The notes under the pieces: model-generated
Database searches by the model: none
What the model was told of the DNA's origin: nothing
The model's input: only the letters and a program-made list of their open reading frames with translations
Shown here: piece by piece, positions 10,411 to 19,751 of the stretch
How the letters are laid out: each line of letters begins with the position of its first letter
How positions within the stretch are numbered: the stretch's first letter is position 1
NCBI GenBank assembly: GCA_028456385.1
Contig: JALNQF010000038.1
Coordinates: 235,601-299,600 of the forward strand
Direction of reading: 5' to 3'
DNA length: 64,000 nt
Source: Ophiosphaerella korrae
Taxonomy: Eukaryota; Ascomycota; Dothideomycetes; Pleosporales; Phaeosphaeriaceae
Position numbers and translations under genes: made by a program

Positions 10411-10710
10411 TTACTGCTCGATCGTCTCCTCTGAACTTGCAGGAGATAACGGCTCCAGTGGAGGAAACGACTCGAAACCAACTGGACGCACAGCTACAGG
10501 TTTTGGCTTATAACAAATGGAACCTAGAGCCTGAGTGTTATCGGTAGGAGTGAGATGGGCGGGGCAGGTTCCTTGAATTTTCTTAGTTTTGGCCACTTGG
10601 TTTATTGAAGCACTTTGGCCTACTAGACAATCCATCTGTTGTACCACAGCGATACTGGGTTCTGGTTTTGTTATATTCCGTGTCCGGGACACAAACTTGG
10701 TGAAAAACAT
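10411..10710 (-). CDS. Hypothetical 99-aa protein
   Basis: Frame from the ATG at 10710 (the longer frame to 10716 would need a TTG start). The product is basic at its N terminus (MFFTKFVSRTRNITK) and ends in a Pro/Glu/Ser-rich tail (FPPLEPLSPASSEETIEQ). No family, membrane segment or secretion signal recognised. It could be a small gene or a chance frame; an intron cannot be excluded. Low confidence. Confidence 0.25.
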   Translation of the reverse strand: MFFTKFVSRTRNITKPEPSIAVVQQMDCLVGQSASINQVAKTKKIQGTCPAHLTPTDNTQALGSICYKPKPVAVRPVGFESFPPLEPLSPASSEETIEQ

Positions 10711-11412
10711 ATTCAATCTGAAGTTTGGAGTCTTTTGCGCTTGAGCTGCGGTAGGGCGAGATAGAAGCGAGATATTGAAATCTGTCTGGGTGATGAGTTT
10801 GTTTATTGATTAGTGTTTGAGGACTGTTCGATATTTAAATATGCATTCGAATGAGTGATTTGGTATTGTAGTGTAGATACATAGTATTGTAGACTGTGTA
10901 CGCAGTGATCGCGCACCGTGATTATGTGTAGACACAGTGTTTGAACATGCATCCAATATTTGTCGAAATTGTTTAACAATGCGCCAGAGCAACATCCTTC
11001 TCGGTAAACCGAACAACTAGGAGATGAATCACCCAAGAAATAATGGCCAAAAATCACTTAGGCTTCACGAAACTTTTTTTTAGGGTAATTACAAATATGG
11101 CTGGGGTAGTTTAAGACTACTGGTTGAATTATGCGGCAGCATGGTATCTATTGTAGTTACACTCCTTGTATTGAAATAAGGACAGTTATTTTCTCACTTT
11201 TCCAAGTTACCGAGAGCCAATACACTATATCGGTGTGTTTCGTCGCAAAAAGGGGAGATTACAGACCCTAAAATAACCAGCAGGGTCGAAAGGACAATCT
11301 CATCACTTCCAACCCTACTCTATCCACCATGCAGGAGTTATTCCAACACTGAAATAGCGAATCAAATCGCCTTTCTGCCAACCAGTGGCGGAACAATCCA
11401 TCACTTTATACC
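10711..11412. other. Intergenic region, no gene seen
   Basis: AT-richer spacer between two weak minus-strand genes. Frames at 10803-11057 have no support. Nothing else recognised. Confidence 0.4.
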
Positions 11413-12006
11413 CTAGCCATCGTTTTCCGCTGTACCCATACCTTTCCTCCCCTGCACCTGTGCCTTTCTTTTCGCCATAGCCGCCTCTAGCCTCGTTTTC
11501 CAGTCTCCCATTATCCCGGTCAGGCCCTTACCGTACCAGTCTCTCAACCGCATAATCGCCACATCAGCTGCTCCGTCGGGCGCACACGGAATTCCATGGT
11601 CATGGTGGAGAGACTCGAATCCCGTGCTGCGCGTCGACAGTGGCGTGTACAAGTACCCAGATGGGCCTTGACTGAGAGTACTAGGAGACAACCCTGATGG
11701 AGGTGTGGAGGCATGGGGATTCAAAGCAAGTGGGACTAGCTTCTTGGGGCGGCGCGATTTCTTGTTAGGAGTGCGAGGGGTACGGATAATATGGGTGGGT
11801 TCCCGGAGTGGCAGGGCTGGTAATGAGGTGATACTTACAGTGATTGTTTCTTCGTTATCTTGGGGCAATAATTTTTGCTCGTTTGCTTCGTCTTGAATGA
11901 AAACTACCGCGTCTCTTCGGCGTCTACGAGTGTTATTAGTTTCAATGCCTGCATTGTCTGTAGATTCTGGTAGATCAGTTATAGATATATATGCTGTCGT
12001 AGACAT
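11413..12006 (-). CDS. Uncharacterised 197-aa basic protein
   Basis: Single exon with ATG at 12006. The product has an arginine cluster (NNTRRRRRD, residue about 25), a Lys/Arg/Pro-rich stretch (RTPRTPNKKSRRPKKLVP, near 75-92) that looks like a bipartite nuclear localisation signal, a Ser/Pro/Thr-rich middle, and a more ordered C terminus (AIMRLRDWYGKGLTGIMGDW, then a Lys/Arg-rich helix). I do not recognise the family. Composition and length suggest a real, probably nuclear, lineage-restricted protein; function unknown. Confidence 0.5.
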   Translation of the reverse strand: MSTTAYISITDLPESTDNAGIETNNTRRRRRDAVVFIQDEANEQKLLPQDNEETITVSITSLPALPLREPTHIIRTPRTPNKKSRRPKKLVPLALNPHASTPPSGLSPSTLSQGPSGYLYTPLSTRSTGFESLHHDHGIPCAPDGAADVAIMRLRDWYGKGLTGIMGDWKTRLEAAMAKRKAQVQGRKGMGTAENDG

Positions 12007-12358
12007 AGTAATGTACGTCTAATTTGGGTAACGATAGTACTGGAGTAAGTCGTGACTTAGATTGCTGCACACTTTTTAAAATTTTTGTGTCAATGCACTC
12101 TGCTAGCTGATTTGTGTTGCTAGATGAGACAAGGCAGTAACTTTATGTAGAAAACCTGATATAAATTCTTAGCATGTGTTGTGACTTCACATAGTCACTT
12201 TTCTGAGTATGGAGCAAAACGATGGAGACTAAACATTCGACAAACATAGTTTAGAGAAATCTTGATTATATGCTATGCTGCGAAAGCTCTCGATGAGACT
12301 TAACAGTCTTTAGTTGGAAAATCGTATAGCTTGCTTCACTGCACAGTCCTGGAAATCC
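12007..12358. other. Short intergenic region
   Basis: AT-rich spacer between the 197-aa gene promoter side and the 3' end of the CE1 esterase gene. No gene, repeat or RNA recognised. Confidence 0.45.
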
Positions 12359-13325
12359 TCAAGCGAAGCCAAAGAACTTCATATCATCCGCACCTCGGAT
12401 CGGCACACTGTGTCCGACGTTCTGGGCATAGATACCTTGCACTGAAGGCCCATAGATGGTCCTGGTATATCCGCCCTGAGGATCATTAGCCTTGGTGCTC
12501 TGGGGCTTGTCATAGTTGTAATTGAAAACACCGGCCCATTGCTTCATCGTTTCTTGGTAGTTTTGCGGCTTCAGAGTAGTATCAGCACTGCCATGATAAA
12601 TCTGCATTCTGGGACGGCTGCCAGTATAGCCAGGGTACATGTTCAAAGCTACCTGCGCCCATGCCTTGGGAGTTGCAATGGACTGGCCGCCGGAACATGT
12701 GCTGTTCCAGGCATCGACAGCGCCAGAGTTGGACATGAAGCAGCCGGCATTGACGCCAGAGTAGGCAATAGCAGCCTTGAAGAGGTCGGGGTAGGTTGCA
12801 GCTAGAACATTCTAAATTGTAAATTAGTATTGTGATGCACAAATAATGTGCCTCGGAGGTGCCAATTCAACTTACTGTCATCATAGCGCCACTGCTGGAG
12901 CCTGTAACGAAAACCTTTGACGCATCCGCCTTATATTCCTTTACAGCCCATTTGACCATATTTGCAATGGTGTTGCTATCACCACCACCCTCATGGCTCA
13001 AAGTCTTCTTGCTGCTAACATCCCAACATGTTCCAGAGTGGGGTGAACTAGGATAGACGACGACGAAGCCATATTGTTCGGCAAGTGTCTTGTAGGGGGT
13101 GCTTCCATAATATGATTGTGCAGTACCTTGGCAGTGGTGAACAGCTGCGACTATACCAGGGGATGCGGCGAGCTTCTTTGGCACGTAGATCCAGAAACCT
13201 GCATTGGTCGGGGCAGTGCCGAAGGATGTGACTTGAGATAGGGTGCCCGGTGTTGGAGCGCGCTTTCCTAGAGTGGCAGCCGTGGCGACTGAAAGGCAGC
13301 TTGAAAGAAAGGTAAGGAGATGCAT
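12359..13325 (-). CDS. Secreted CE1 esterase (acetylxylan/feruloyl esterase type)
   Basis: Two exons on the minus strand, 13325-12876 and 12811-12359, joined across a 64-nt intron whose splice completes GAMMT|NVLAATYP; product 300 aa. Residues 1-17 form a signal peptide (MHLLTFLSSCLSVATAA) followed by a KR dipeptide. The fold is alpha/beta hydrolase of the PHB-depolymerase-like esterase family: an HHCQGTAQ oxyanion-region motif near 63-70, the nucleophile elbow GSSSG at 142-146 (Ser144), the acid Asp227 in HGSADTTL and the base His284 in VGHSVP. Cysteines at 65, 100, 174 and 189 can form disulfides. There is no C-terminal cellulose-binding domain. Such enzymes remove acetyl groups (or ferulate) from plant xylan outside the cell, here consistent with a plant-associated or saprotrophic lifestyle. 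The exact substrate cannot be told from sequence. The start at 13325 begins the signal peptide; a longer frame lacks an ATG. Confidence 0.88.
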
Positions 13326-13843
13326 TGTGACCGGCAGGTGGTCAAGATTGAAACACTGTTCGACCTGGGTGCTGAAGACAAGCAAAGAAGCCAAGGACGA
13401 GCTTAAATAGACATTGGAGACTCAGAAGCGCTGGCACGGTTGAATGGAGTGAGTATCTTTTACGGATTTATTCGCAGAGCCATAGCCTAGAATAGTAGGA
13501 CTTACATGGTCTTTGACGGATTCGCTGTGTCCTATAGAGTGTTTCCTTCCCCACAGTATCGGCCATCGAACCATGCGTAGGCTGTGATTGGTGGAACGCA
13601 CGCCCGGGAAACATTATTAGTGATCAAGCATAGATTGCACTTGTTCAAGCTTCGCTTCGATACTGCGTATGCGCGACGAAGCGTGCACACTGTACCCGGT
13701 CGAAAAGCCGATCCTGGTTGATGGATTTGAAACGGGGTGCATGTGCATGAGTCAGGCTGATGACAGTGACGTGCCAATATGCCCATGACACCAGCGGCTT
13801 CCCTGTCTTGGAGTGCGCGTCTTTCTTTTCCAAGCTTGCGTCT
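13326..13843. other. Intergenic region: esterase promoter and AP-3 sigma 3' side
   Basis: Contains the upstream region of the esterase gene and the downstream region of the AP-3 sigma gene. No further gene or repeat seen. Confidence 0.45.
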
Positions 13844-14565
13844 TCATCTTGCCGTCCAGATACTCTCTCCACCGCCCCTGCCCAAGCCACCAAATGTCAA
13901 ACCCCCCAGCCCACTTCCGCCACCACCACCTCTGCTCTCGTTCACTGGCCTCTTTGCAACCCTGCCCTGCGCCTTGACTCCCTTCACCACCTGATCTAGC
14001 TGTGTTTCCACAACCACGCCTCCGACAATCATCTCACCAAGGGTGGCGTGCAGCGTCTCGAAGTTGAAGATCAGGTCGAGCTCGCACACATTCTCGAAGA
14101 GGCCATCCAGGGCCTGGACGAAGACCTGGATGAGATCAAGGAGGGCCAGCGGCGATTCGGTGGATGTGCTGATGACAATGAAGTAGAGGGTGGCATAGTG
14201 GCGATAGGTGACGAGCGAGGGCGTGTCGTTGTGTGGCGTGGTCGGAGTCGAGGACTTGGAGGAACTGGCGAGCAGTGGCGGAAGGCTGCGGCGCTGTTAG
14301 CACGCGGAAGGAAACGTCACATGACATGGCATGGGATGCATGTGTTGCACATACGGTAGGAAGTTGCATGCTGAACTGGGGCGGTTGGCGACGAGAGTGA
14401 AGATCTCGGAGATGAGGCGCTGCTGGACGCTGGTTTCCTGCGGGCACGAATAAGCGCTGCAAGCTGCAGATGAGACTGTGGCGGCTATGTGTGTACCAGC
14501 TGGGTGTAGAACTTGGTCAGTCGTGGCTGGCCGGCATTATTGAAGACGAGGACGGCATTGATCAT
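13844..14565 (-). CDS. APS3: AP-3 adaptor complex small (sigma) subunit
   Basis: Three exons on the minus strand: 14565-14497, 14437-14355 and 14285-13844, separated by introns of 59 and 69 nt with GT..AG ends; product 197 aa. The start MINAVLVFNNAGQPRLTKFY and the later VTYRHYATLYFIVI, LDLIQVFVQALDG and NVCELDLIFNFETLHATL segments are diagnostic of sigma adaptins, and FNNAGQPRL plus the VVET..D.V end point to sigma-3 rather than sigma-1 or -2. A Ser/Thr/Pro insertion (residues about 53-70) follows NFLPLPPLL, and the C terminus is glycine-rich (RGGGGGSGLGG). AP-3 sorts cargo from Golgi/endosomes to the vacuole. The gene is divergent from frataxin with 171 nt between start codons, so a shared promoter is likely. 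Confidence 0.9.
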
Positions 14566-14736
14566 TGTGTTGGGTTGTGCGGCTAAGAAAGTGGTCAAGG
14601 CAAGACTGACTGCGGGGAGATGCTCTCATGCAATCCAATAGGTCCGAGCTTGCTTGCTGGGTCCAGGCACAGAAACACTTCGCTCCTCGACCCAATTCAT
14701 CAACTACTTTATTCCTGCCAACGACCATCAGCCATA
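14566..14736. promoter_or_regulatory. Shared divergent promoter of AP-3 sigma and frataxin
   Basis: Only 171 nt separate the two start codons. The two genes are transcribed away from each other, so the core promoters must overlap here or extend into the leaders. No canonical TATA box is visible. Inferred from layout alone. Confidence 0.5.
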
Positions 14737-15357
14737 ATGAGGCCAGCTACTCGATTCACCAAAGTCCTTCTCCGCCGTGCCGTTGCCACCTCGCTCCGGG
14801 CCCAATCGCCGGCCAAACGCATCCTGGCCAAAGCTACATCAGTGCCCACGCCAATTGCCAACACCAACACCGTCGCTACCGTGCGATGCATCCAGTCCGC
14901 CACCAAGCGGATGGGCATTATGCCGGACTCCGGGAATCCTCCACCTAAGGAGAGCGAGAGCCATGACCGGCCCACCGCCCCAACCGAAATCACCACAAGC
15001 GAGTTCCATGAGCGAGCAGACGCCTACCTCAGCGAGCTTGTGGAAAGGCTGGAAGAAGCACAGGAGAAAGACGCCCAGATTGAAGTCGAGTCTGCGGCGG
15101 CCGGCATCCTCGAGGTCAAGATCAGGGAGCACAACTACGTGCTCAACAAACAGCCCCCCAATAGACAAATATGGCTCAGCTCGCCCATTTCTGGGCCCAA
15201 GCGATTCGATTGGGTCGTTGTGCAGGAGGGTATGAACTTCAAGGAGGGCAGTGGACAGGGCGACTGGATTTATTTGAGGGACGGTACCTCGTTGACCGAG
15301 ATTATCAGGAAGGAGCTGGGCGTCAATGTTGGCGTAGACGATCAGGTGCCGCGCTGA
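14737..15357 (+). CDS. YFH1: Frataxin, mitochondrial iron-sulfur cluster assembly factor
   Basis: The ATG at 14737 gives 206 aa. Residues 1 to about 55 are rich in Arg, Ala, Ser and Thr with almost no acids ([20 protein letters not shown]), a mitochondrial presequence. The mature domain has the acidic helix ([19 protein letters not shown]), then [15 protein letters not shown], the [17 protein letters not shown] core and SGPKRFDW, all strongly conserved in frataxins, followed by a closing helix ([11 protein letters not shown]). Frataxin binds the ISCU scaffold/Nfs1 desulfurase complex in the matrix and promotes cluster synthesis and iron handling. Upstream in-frame codons lack an ATG that fits better. 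It is divergent from AP-3 sigma and ends 37 nt from the DPH3 stop. Confidence 0.93.
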   Translation: MRPATRFTKVLLRRAVATSLRAQSPAKRILAKATSVPTPIANTNTVATVRCIQSATKRMGIMPDSGNPPPKESESHDRPTAPTEITTSEFHERADAYLSELVERLEEAQEKDAQIEVESAAAGILEVKIREHNYVLNKQPPNRQIWLSSPISGPKRFDWVVVQEGMNFKEGSGQGDWIYLRDGTSLTEIIRKELGVNVGVDDQVPR

Positions 15358-15394
15358 ATGCCAACAGCATCAAGGCGCGAACAAAGTTGTCTTT

Positions 15395-15704
15395 TTATGC
15401 AGTGATAGTTGCCGCCTGGGGCGCATTGCCCTTCTCAGCTGGCAAGTCGGACTGAACATGGTTAGCTAGGGCACAGTTACCATGCAGTAGGAAATCGTTG
15501 AGGCCGTACCTGGTCGAATATTATGCGAATCATGAGGCTACAGCTTGGGCAGCGTGCAATGTCTTCGCCGTCGCGCATGTCGGCAATAGAAATCTCGAAG
15601 CGGTCGCCGCAGGGGCACGGGTGATGGTATATCTGGAGAGTCTTGTCGTAGAAGCAGTCCTCGATCTCGATTTCATCGTACAGGTTGAGTTCGTCGTCAG
15701 CCAT
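15395..15704 (-). CDS. DPH3: DPH3, CSL-type zinc protein of diphthamide synthesis
   Basis: Two exons on the minus strand, 15704-15510 and 15451-15395, with a 58-nt intron; product 83 aa, the usual size. Ignoring the intron gives a wrong C terminus ([10 protein letters not shown]); splicing gives [17 protein letters not shown], matching the family ending. The protein starts [17 protein letters not shown] and carries zinc ligands Cys30 and Cys32 (HPCPCGD) and Cys52 and Cys55 (RCPSCS). DPH3 (Kti11) hands electrons to the Dph1-Dph2 iron-sulfur enzyme that starts diphthamide formation on elongation factor 2, and it also works with Elongator in tRNA wobble modification. It is convergent with frataxin and divergent from Sec6. 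Confidence 0.93.
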
Positions 15705-15931
15705 GATGTTTGGTGTTTCAAGGACGTGATGGCGGTTGGGGCTCTTTTTTCAGTCGGCAGCGCCCGCGCCCGCGCTAGGCGCTGCGGTGCTGCATCATGC
15801 CTAATCACCCAGTCCACTCCCCCATCCCCCAGATCCACGCCCAACCAACACGTTGAACGCACAAAAGTGCCCCACCTCCAAACAGTTTATGCAATGGGCA
15901 TGCGATAACCGGCCCATATCCTACAACCAAT
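15705..15931. promoter_or_regulatory. Shared divergent promoter of DPH3 and Sec6
   Basis: 227 nt between two start codons pointing outwards. A GC-rich palindromic stretch (GCGCCCGCGCCCGCGC) lies near 15760-15775. No TATA box seen. Function inferred from layout. Confidence 0.5.
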
Positions 15932-18226
15932 ATGGGCGATGTCGAGTCCTCGACTGCCAAGCTTGCTGAGCTGCTGCGGCACCCGGAAGACCTCGAGAAG
16001 ATATCCGCACTCAAGGCCGAATTCACGCGCAAGAAGGCTGCTGTCGACGGTCAACTACGCCATGGACTGAAAGAACAGTTGGAGTTGACCCAATCGGGTA
16101 TGCAGAGCATCACCCAGGGCCAGCGGACCGTCAACTTGATCAAGGAAGAGATGATGAAGATAGACAAGCTGTGCGCCGAAGCTCAGAACATGATCCAAGA
16201 CTTCCCACACATCAATCTAGTCGCGCAAACCCATCGAAACTTTGAGGCAGTCGAGAAGATGAGGACAGATATTCGGTCTTTCGAGGACCGCCTGGAGCAA
16301 CTAGAGATGTTGCTAGCCCAGGATGACCAAGACCCGGCCAACCAGGAATGCCTCCTTCAGATCCACTACGGCCTCACGCAATTAAGAGACGTCCGCGATG
16401 ATGCTATGGCACAGATCAAGGGCACCAAAGACGGCTCCACCGAACTCATCGACAACCTCGCTCTCGAGAGTGGCGTCACAGTACAAGACCTCTTTGCACG
16501 ACTCGATGACGTGATTGAGTGGTTCGACAAACACATTGGTGAGGCATGCATCAATCTGATCGAGCTAGTACAATCAGGAAACGATGGAATCGTAGTAAGA
16601 CTGGCTGTCGTTGTCGAAGAGGAGGAAAAGACCGACAAAAAGGTCAAGGCGCTGCAGGATGCACAACGAGAGTATAAGGATCTTGCATCCCGATTTAGGT
16701 CTATCAATTCTGGCCCTAAAGAATTGCGGGGTTACAAGGACAAGTTCATCAAGTCGATTGAATACGTCTGTCAGGCCCAGATGGACGATGCCAATGCCAA
16801 GTTCAGCGAAGACCCGGAAAAGATCGACAAGTACTTCAAGTGGTACTTCAATAACCTCAACACTGTCAAGTTGGGAATGGTTGACCTTATGCCCAAGAAG
16901 TGGAACATCTTAAACACGTACACCAACATCTATCACAAGGCCATGCACGATTTTTTAGTAGGTTTTGCCGACGATGAAAGCTTACCGCCCCAATATGTTC
17001 TCGCTGTTATCAATTGGGTAGATAAATACTACGCAAAGATGGCTAAACTAGGCTTCACCGAAGACGATTTGCAGCCGCACGTGATTGACAATCGAAGCCA
17101 GGAGCTCATTCGAACCTATCGATCCGTAATAGTTAAGGCTGTAGACCAGTACATGGATCGAATCAATATGCAGGATAGAAAGAGTTTCTTGAACCAAGAC
17201 AGGGATGCCTATGAAATTAACGTGGATGGCATTTTCCAGACAAGGTCATTAGGTGATGTGTGGACACTTTTCAGTCAGAACCTATCTGTGGCTGCGAGTA
17301 GCGATCGCAACGATGTCGCTGAGGGTGTGGTAGACTCCATGTTCCGCACGCTAATCAGCCGGCAGCGAATTTGGTCACAATTGATCGATGAAGAGAGGGA
17401 CAAATACACCGGCTTGAATCCTACATTGGATGGCGAGACTGTTGCTGTATTCCAAGAATGGTTGATCGCCCTTGCGAACGATCAAATTATCTGCATTGAT
17501 GACGAGGAGGATGTCAATGGACGTGCTTCTTTCGTCACAGTCTTTGAGCGCGAAGTGGTGCCCCTTGTGTCACAGCAGTTTGCCAGTGACCGCTTACCTG
17601 CCCAGATTGAAGAGCTCAAGATCGGTTACATTGACATATCATCCAAGTGTATCCAGATCTTTTGTCAACTCATCTTTCTCACGGACTTCAAACCCATTCT
17701 GTCGAAGTTCTTTACCCCCGATTGGTATCAAAGGACAGATATGGCCTCCATCATCGCTACTTTCCGAGACTACCTTAATGATTACGTACAACAAGTCCAC
17801 CGTTCGCTGCGCGATCTCCTTATCGACAGCTTAGCGGATGAACTACTCATCCAATACCTCTCTGCTGTGCGCAACAAGAGCGTAAAATTCAGGCGCACAG
17901 ATCAATTCGCTGCGAAAATGAAAGACGATTTGATAACAGCCTTCGATTTTTTCCGAGAATATGACGGACAGGGACAGGAGATTATGCAACGCTGGCGTGC
18001 AGTCGAGTATTTTCTTAAGTTGCTTGAGAGTGACAAGAGCCAAGTGCCATTCGCTTACGAGGAGTTCAAGTACAATTACAAGGAGGTCCATATCAGCTGG
18101 GTGGAGGCAGTGCTGCGCACAAGGGATGATTTTGAACGCAGCATGCTGAACGCTGTGAAAGCGAAGGCTGCGGAGACTATAGCTGATGATGCGCCTGATG
18201 ATCCTATTATGGGGCGAGTAAAATAA
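15932..18226 (+). CDS. SEC6: Exocyst complex component Sec6
   Basis: Intronless 764-codon frame from the ATG at 15932. The N-terminal quarter is helical and coiled-coil-like (KLAELLRHPEDLEKISALK, then NLIKEEMMKIDKLCAEAQ), leading into the conserved region with FPHINLVAQTHRNF near residue 90, the typical Sec6 opening. The C-terminal part contains the conserved helical-bundle stretches (YFKWYFNNLNTVKLGMVDL, WVDKYYAKMAKLGF, FREYDGQGQEIMQRWRAVE). Length is right for fungal Sec6. The exocyst tethers secretory vesicles to the plasma membrane at the hyphal tip and septa; Sec6 is a core subunit that also contacts the SNARE machinery. Downstream the locus is quiet for over 1 kb. Confidence 0.93.
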   Translation: MGDVESSTAKLAELLRHPEDLEKISALKAEFTRKKAAVDGQLRHGLKEQLELTQSGMQSITQGQRTVNLIKEEMMKIDKLCAEAQNMIQDFPHINLVAQTHRNFEAVEKMRTDIRSFEDRLEQLEMLLAQDDQDPANQECLLQIHYGLTQLRDVRDDAMAQIKGTKDGSTELIDNLALESGVTVQDLFARLDDVIEWFDKHIGEACINLIELVQSGNDGIVVRLAVVVEEEEKTDKKVKALQDAQREYKDLASRFRSINSGPKELRGYKDKFIKSIEYVCQAQMDDANAKFSEDPEKIDKYFKWYFNNLNTVKLGMVDLMPKKWNILNTYTNIYHKAMHDFLVGFADDESLPPQYVLAVINWVDKYYAKMAKLGFTEDDLQPHVIDNRSQELIRTYRSVIVKAVDQYMDRINMQDRKSFLNQDRDAYEINVDGIFQTRSLGDVWTLFSQNLSVAASSDRNDVAEGVVDSMFRTLISRQRIWSQLIDEERDKYTGLNPTLDGETVAVFQEWLIALANDQIICIDDEEDVNGRASFVTVFEREVVPLVSQQFASDRLPAQIEELKIGYIDISSKCIQIFCQLIFLTDFKPILSKFFTPDWYQRTDMASIIATFRDYLNDYVQQVHRSLRDLLIDSLADELLIQYLSAVRNKSVKFRRTDQFAAKMKDDLITAFDFFREYDGQGQEIMQRWRAVEYFLKLLESDKSQVPFAYEEFKYNYKEVHISWVEAVLRTRDDFERSMLNAVKAKAAETIADDAPDDPIMGRVK

Positions 18227-19338
18227 TGATAGACTAAGCGGTTTGATTGACAAAACGACAACCACTTGGCGTTTTTGATCGGGATACTGGTCAGTACTTT
18301 CATTTTGAGATACCTATCTGATGTGTCACAGCAAAAATTTGTGTGCTACTCATAGAGGAAGTGAGATGAGCCCCCGCCCAACACTGTGCACTCAGTTGGC
18401 ACAACTTGTTGTCAAAATGCTATACTTTTGGGTGTTCCAATTCTCTTTGAGCATGTCGAAAACACAGACGCGTCTTGCAAGCAACTTGTTTCAAGCCTTA
18501 CGTCTCCACCGCAGCTTCGCTAATTGCACACGCAAGGTGAAGAGCGCAATTTACCTCCACTCTCAAGATCGACGGTTAAGATTTCTCCGCCAGTGGCAAA
18601 GAATCAAATGTTTCATGAAGCTAGACTTTATATAGTTAGTTTGAGTATACCATGACGCTAGTGTTACAGATGCATGAACGAGTTGGGCACGTGCCCTGCT
18701 TGCAAGATGACGCTCATCTCGGGTTGTGGTTCTTGGTCGTGTTACGAGAATCATCAACAACGTGCGGCTTGATTGGAATTTTTGAAGACTTGGGTATAGC
18801 CCAGGACTGAAGAGCATGATGAGTATAACTTTTATATCTACTTCATCAATCTTACAACATGTGCGACTATGCAGCTCCCTTGACACCAACAGACACCAAC
18901 TAGCCAGATGGAAGTCAAGGAGTAGAAATTGATTCTCGCTAATCACCGCACCACCCTAGAACTTGGCCGACCCCTACACTTTCCCAACATTCACCAGGGA
19001 CCTAACCACTGGCCAATCTGGATTCCTCTGGCAACGGCTCGGCGCAATGTGAGGTCCGGAGGGCAAGCAAAACGAGGCTGGTGCCGCGGTGTCCGCAAGA
19101 GGTTGTGCCGCACCTTGTCTTCATCTCAATTAATATACGTATATGTATATATTATCCGCATCTACATGCCACTCCTCTTTTCTCCTGTTCATCCTACGAT
19201 CATCGATACCCATCCACCAAACAGCTTGTCTGTAGCCATTCGTTTCTACAACGCTCAGTTCTCTACTTTCAAGTTTCGATAACTACCACCTATATCAACC
19301 CTACCTACCCAATCTACCAAAAACAGTCAACACTCAAA
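18227..19338. other. Intergenic region ahead of the GPI-anchored protein gene
   Basis: No gene seen; the frames present are short and featureless. From 19126 to 19160 there is a TA-rich block (ATATACGTATATGTATATAT) followed by pyrimidine-rich stretches and a run of CTACC repeats to the start codon at 19339, which looks like a fungal promoter with a long CT-rich leader. Confidence 0.5.
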
Positions 19339-19751
19339 ATGAAGTTCTTCGCCGTCGCCGCTCTTGTCGCCGTTGCTGCCGCGCAGTATCCCGTGTCTGA
19401 TGAGACCTGCTCTATCGTCACTGTAACCGTGACTCAGTACGACTTATCCTTGAATACACTTCGCACCACACTCTAATACCCAAATGCAGGACTTTAAGAC
19501 ACACTCCCTCGGCCCCAACTTCTCACGCCGCTACTGGCCCAGCACCCTACCCAACCTCCGGCGCCGTCAAACCAACCGTGCCCGTTGGTACCGGTGTCCC
19601 CACCAAACCCGTCCAGACGCCACTTGTCAGCGTCAAGCCATCTGGTACCGGAGCATACTCTGCACCCCCGACGCAGTTCACCGGTGCTGCTTCGCACGTC
19701 AAGGTTGGTGGTGCGATTGCTGCCGGTGCCATGGCTGCGTTTTTCTTGTAG
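19339..19751 (+). CDS. Small secreted GPI-anchored cell-surface protein
   Basis: Two exons, 19339-19436 and 19490-19751, separated by a 53-nt intron (branch CTAAT); product 119 aa. Residues 1-16 are a signal peptide (MKFFAVAALVAVAAAQ). Then comes CSIVTVTVTQ, a pattern seen in many fungal wall proteins, a Pro/Thr/Ser/Val-rich O-glycosylation-type region (PTVPVGTGVPTKPVQTP), and a C-terminal small-residue site (TGAASH) followed by a hydrophobic tail (AIAAGAMAAFFL) typical of GPI attachment. A second acceptor nine nt downstream (TTTAAG at 19493-19498) would keep the frame and drop three residues. The likely location is the outer membrane leaflet or cell wall. Only one cysteine remains in the mature protein. 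No specific function can be assigned. Confidence 0.7.
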
